Shown here: positions 63,666 through 64,000 of the stretch, piece by piece
Layout: each line of letters opens with the position of its first letter
Position numbering within the stretch: the stretch's first letter is position 1
DNA from: Uliginosibacterium sp. 31-16
GTDB taxonomy: Bacteria > Pseudomonadota > Gammaproteobacteria > Burkholderiales > Rhodocyclaceae
Direction: 5' to 3'
DNA length: 64,000 nt
Assembly (NCBI RefSeq): GCF_030730865.1
Contig: NZ_JAVALZ010000001.1
Coordinates: 806,001-870,000 of the forward strand
The notes under the pieces: model-generated
The model's input: only the letters and a program-made list of their open reading frames with translations
Database searches by the model: none
Told to the model about the DNA's origin: nothing
Position numbers and translations under genes: made by a program

Positions 63666-64000
63666 ATGACGGGATTGCATGCGCGCGGGTGGGTACTGGC
63701 ACTGAGTCTGAGCACACTCGCCGCTTGCGGCGGGGGTGGCGGTGGGAGTGGCAGCGATGGCGGCACAGGCACGAGCTCCGGCAGTTCGTCGTCGAGTTCC
63801 AGCAGCTCCTCATCCTCTTCAAGCAGCTCCTCAAGTTCCAGCAGTTCGTCTTCTTCCTCCAGCAGCTCCTCGTCTTCCAGTTCGAGCAGCTCATCCTCAA
63901 GCTCGTCGTCCAGCAGCTCCTCGTCTTCGGGCGGCGGCAGCGCTCTGTCCTACCGGGGAGTCAGTCTTGCCGTAGCCGAGTTCGGCGCGGGCGTATGGGG
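63666..64000 (+). CDS. Poly-serine-linker lipoprotein, probable glycoside hydrolase (3' part missing)
   Basis: Open to the window edge, 111 codons visible. Signal peptide with lipobox LAAC (Cys21), Gly/Ser-rich segment, then 49 consecutive serines (residues 40-88; 63783-63929), GGGSA, and the start of a domain reading LSYRGVSLAVAEFGAGVW. The YRGV-xL-x-x-AEFG pattern is how many GH5 endoglucanase domains begin (substrate-barrel strand 1), so a GH5-like cellulase/mannanase is likely but cannot be confirmed here. Same architecture as the lipoprotein at 34.8 kb. The serine codons mix TCN and AGY. Confidence 0.7.
   Translation, partial: MTGLHARGWVLALSLSTLAACGGGGGGSGSDGGTGTSSGSSSSSSSSSSSSSSSSSSSSSSSSSSSSSSSSSSSSSSSSSSSSSSSSSGGGSALSYRGVSLAVAEFGAGVW

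Overview
The window is GC-rich chromosomal DNA of a betaproteobacterium, most likely of the Rhodocyclales/Zoogloeaceae type. I infer this from gene content and order, not from a database search. The main pointers are pilM-pilN divergent from a PBP1A gene; earP next to an EF-P that carries Arg32; gatC and gatA divergent from mreB-mreC-mreD-mrdA-rodA-rlpA; ybeD-lipB-lipA; a class I PHA synthase; a SPOR-dsbA-SDR block; and lipoproteins with very long poly-serine linkers, as seen in polysaccharide-degrading bacteria. No rRNA, tRNA, cas genes, transposase, integrase or phage genes were seen.

Layout. 0-4.4 kb: type IV pilus genes pilN (cut by the window edge) and pilM, then PBP1A, frataxin CyaY and a small LptM-like lipoprotein. 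4.6-10.2 kb: a signalling pair, a REC-DUF3369-GGDEF(degenerate)-EAL protein and a large PAS/GAF histidine kinase. 10.2-13.2 kb: minus-strand block EamA transporter, SDR, DsbA, SPOR protein. 13.2-17.3 kb: carbonic anhydrase, Crp/Fnr regulator, EarP/EF-P, Rnk, small lipoprotein. 17.4-24 kb: LysR/aroE/TauE, CBS protein, cation efflux, two EamA transporters, thioesterase. 24-32.7 kb: solitary adenine methyltransferase, rhomboid-TPR protein, PHA synthase, a beta-lactamase-fold hydrolase, SDR, DUF1289, RapZ, NusG-II/Gx transporter pair. 32.8-45 kb: ABC-F protein, poly-Ser lipoprotein, UbiX, S4 protein, aldose epimerase, hydrolase, a PBP1C-like protein whose transpeptidase motifs are missing, CCA transferase, AsmA-like protein, MscL. 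45-54.4 kb: orphan response regulator, metabolic and membrane genes, then gatA-gmhA-gatC. 54.5-63.4 kb: the cell-shape operon mreBCD-mrdA-rodA-rlpA and ybeD-lipB-lipA. The window ends inside a second poly-Ser lipoprotein that looks like the start of a glycoside hydrolase.

The most unusual signal is not a gene. Between about 17.3 and 63.5 kb, thirteen spacers or gene ends carry one to three copies of a 31-nt imperfect dyad: arm CTGNAGA, exactly 17 nt, arm TCTNCAG. Neighbouring copies are spaced exactly 40 bp apart in almost every array. Nine copies match all the specified arm positions. The loop and the 9-nt spacer also show a shared consensus, and copies occur in both orientations. Some copies swallow the stop codon of the flanking gene (LysR, RapZ, RlpA). 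I do not recognise this family. A separate nested palindrome of about 125 bp lies at 46.7-46.8 kb.

Much of the window serves the cell envelope: PBP1A, a PBP1C-like protein, MreBCD/PBP2/RodA/RlpA, an FtsN-like SPOR protein, DsbA, GmhA, an AsmA-like protein and MscL. Several blocks are broken versions of the order I expect in this group: no gatB after gatA, no lysA after lptM, no argS before the SPOR gene, no hprK before rapZ, no dacC between rlpA and ybeD. This suggests a rearranged chromosome.
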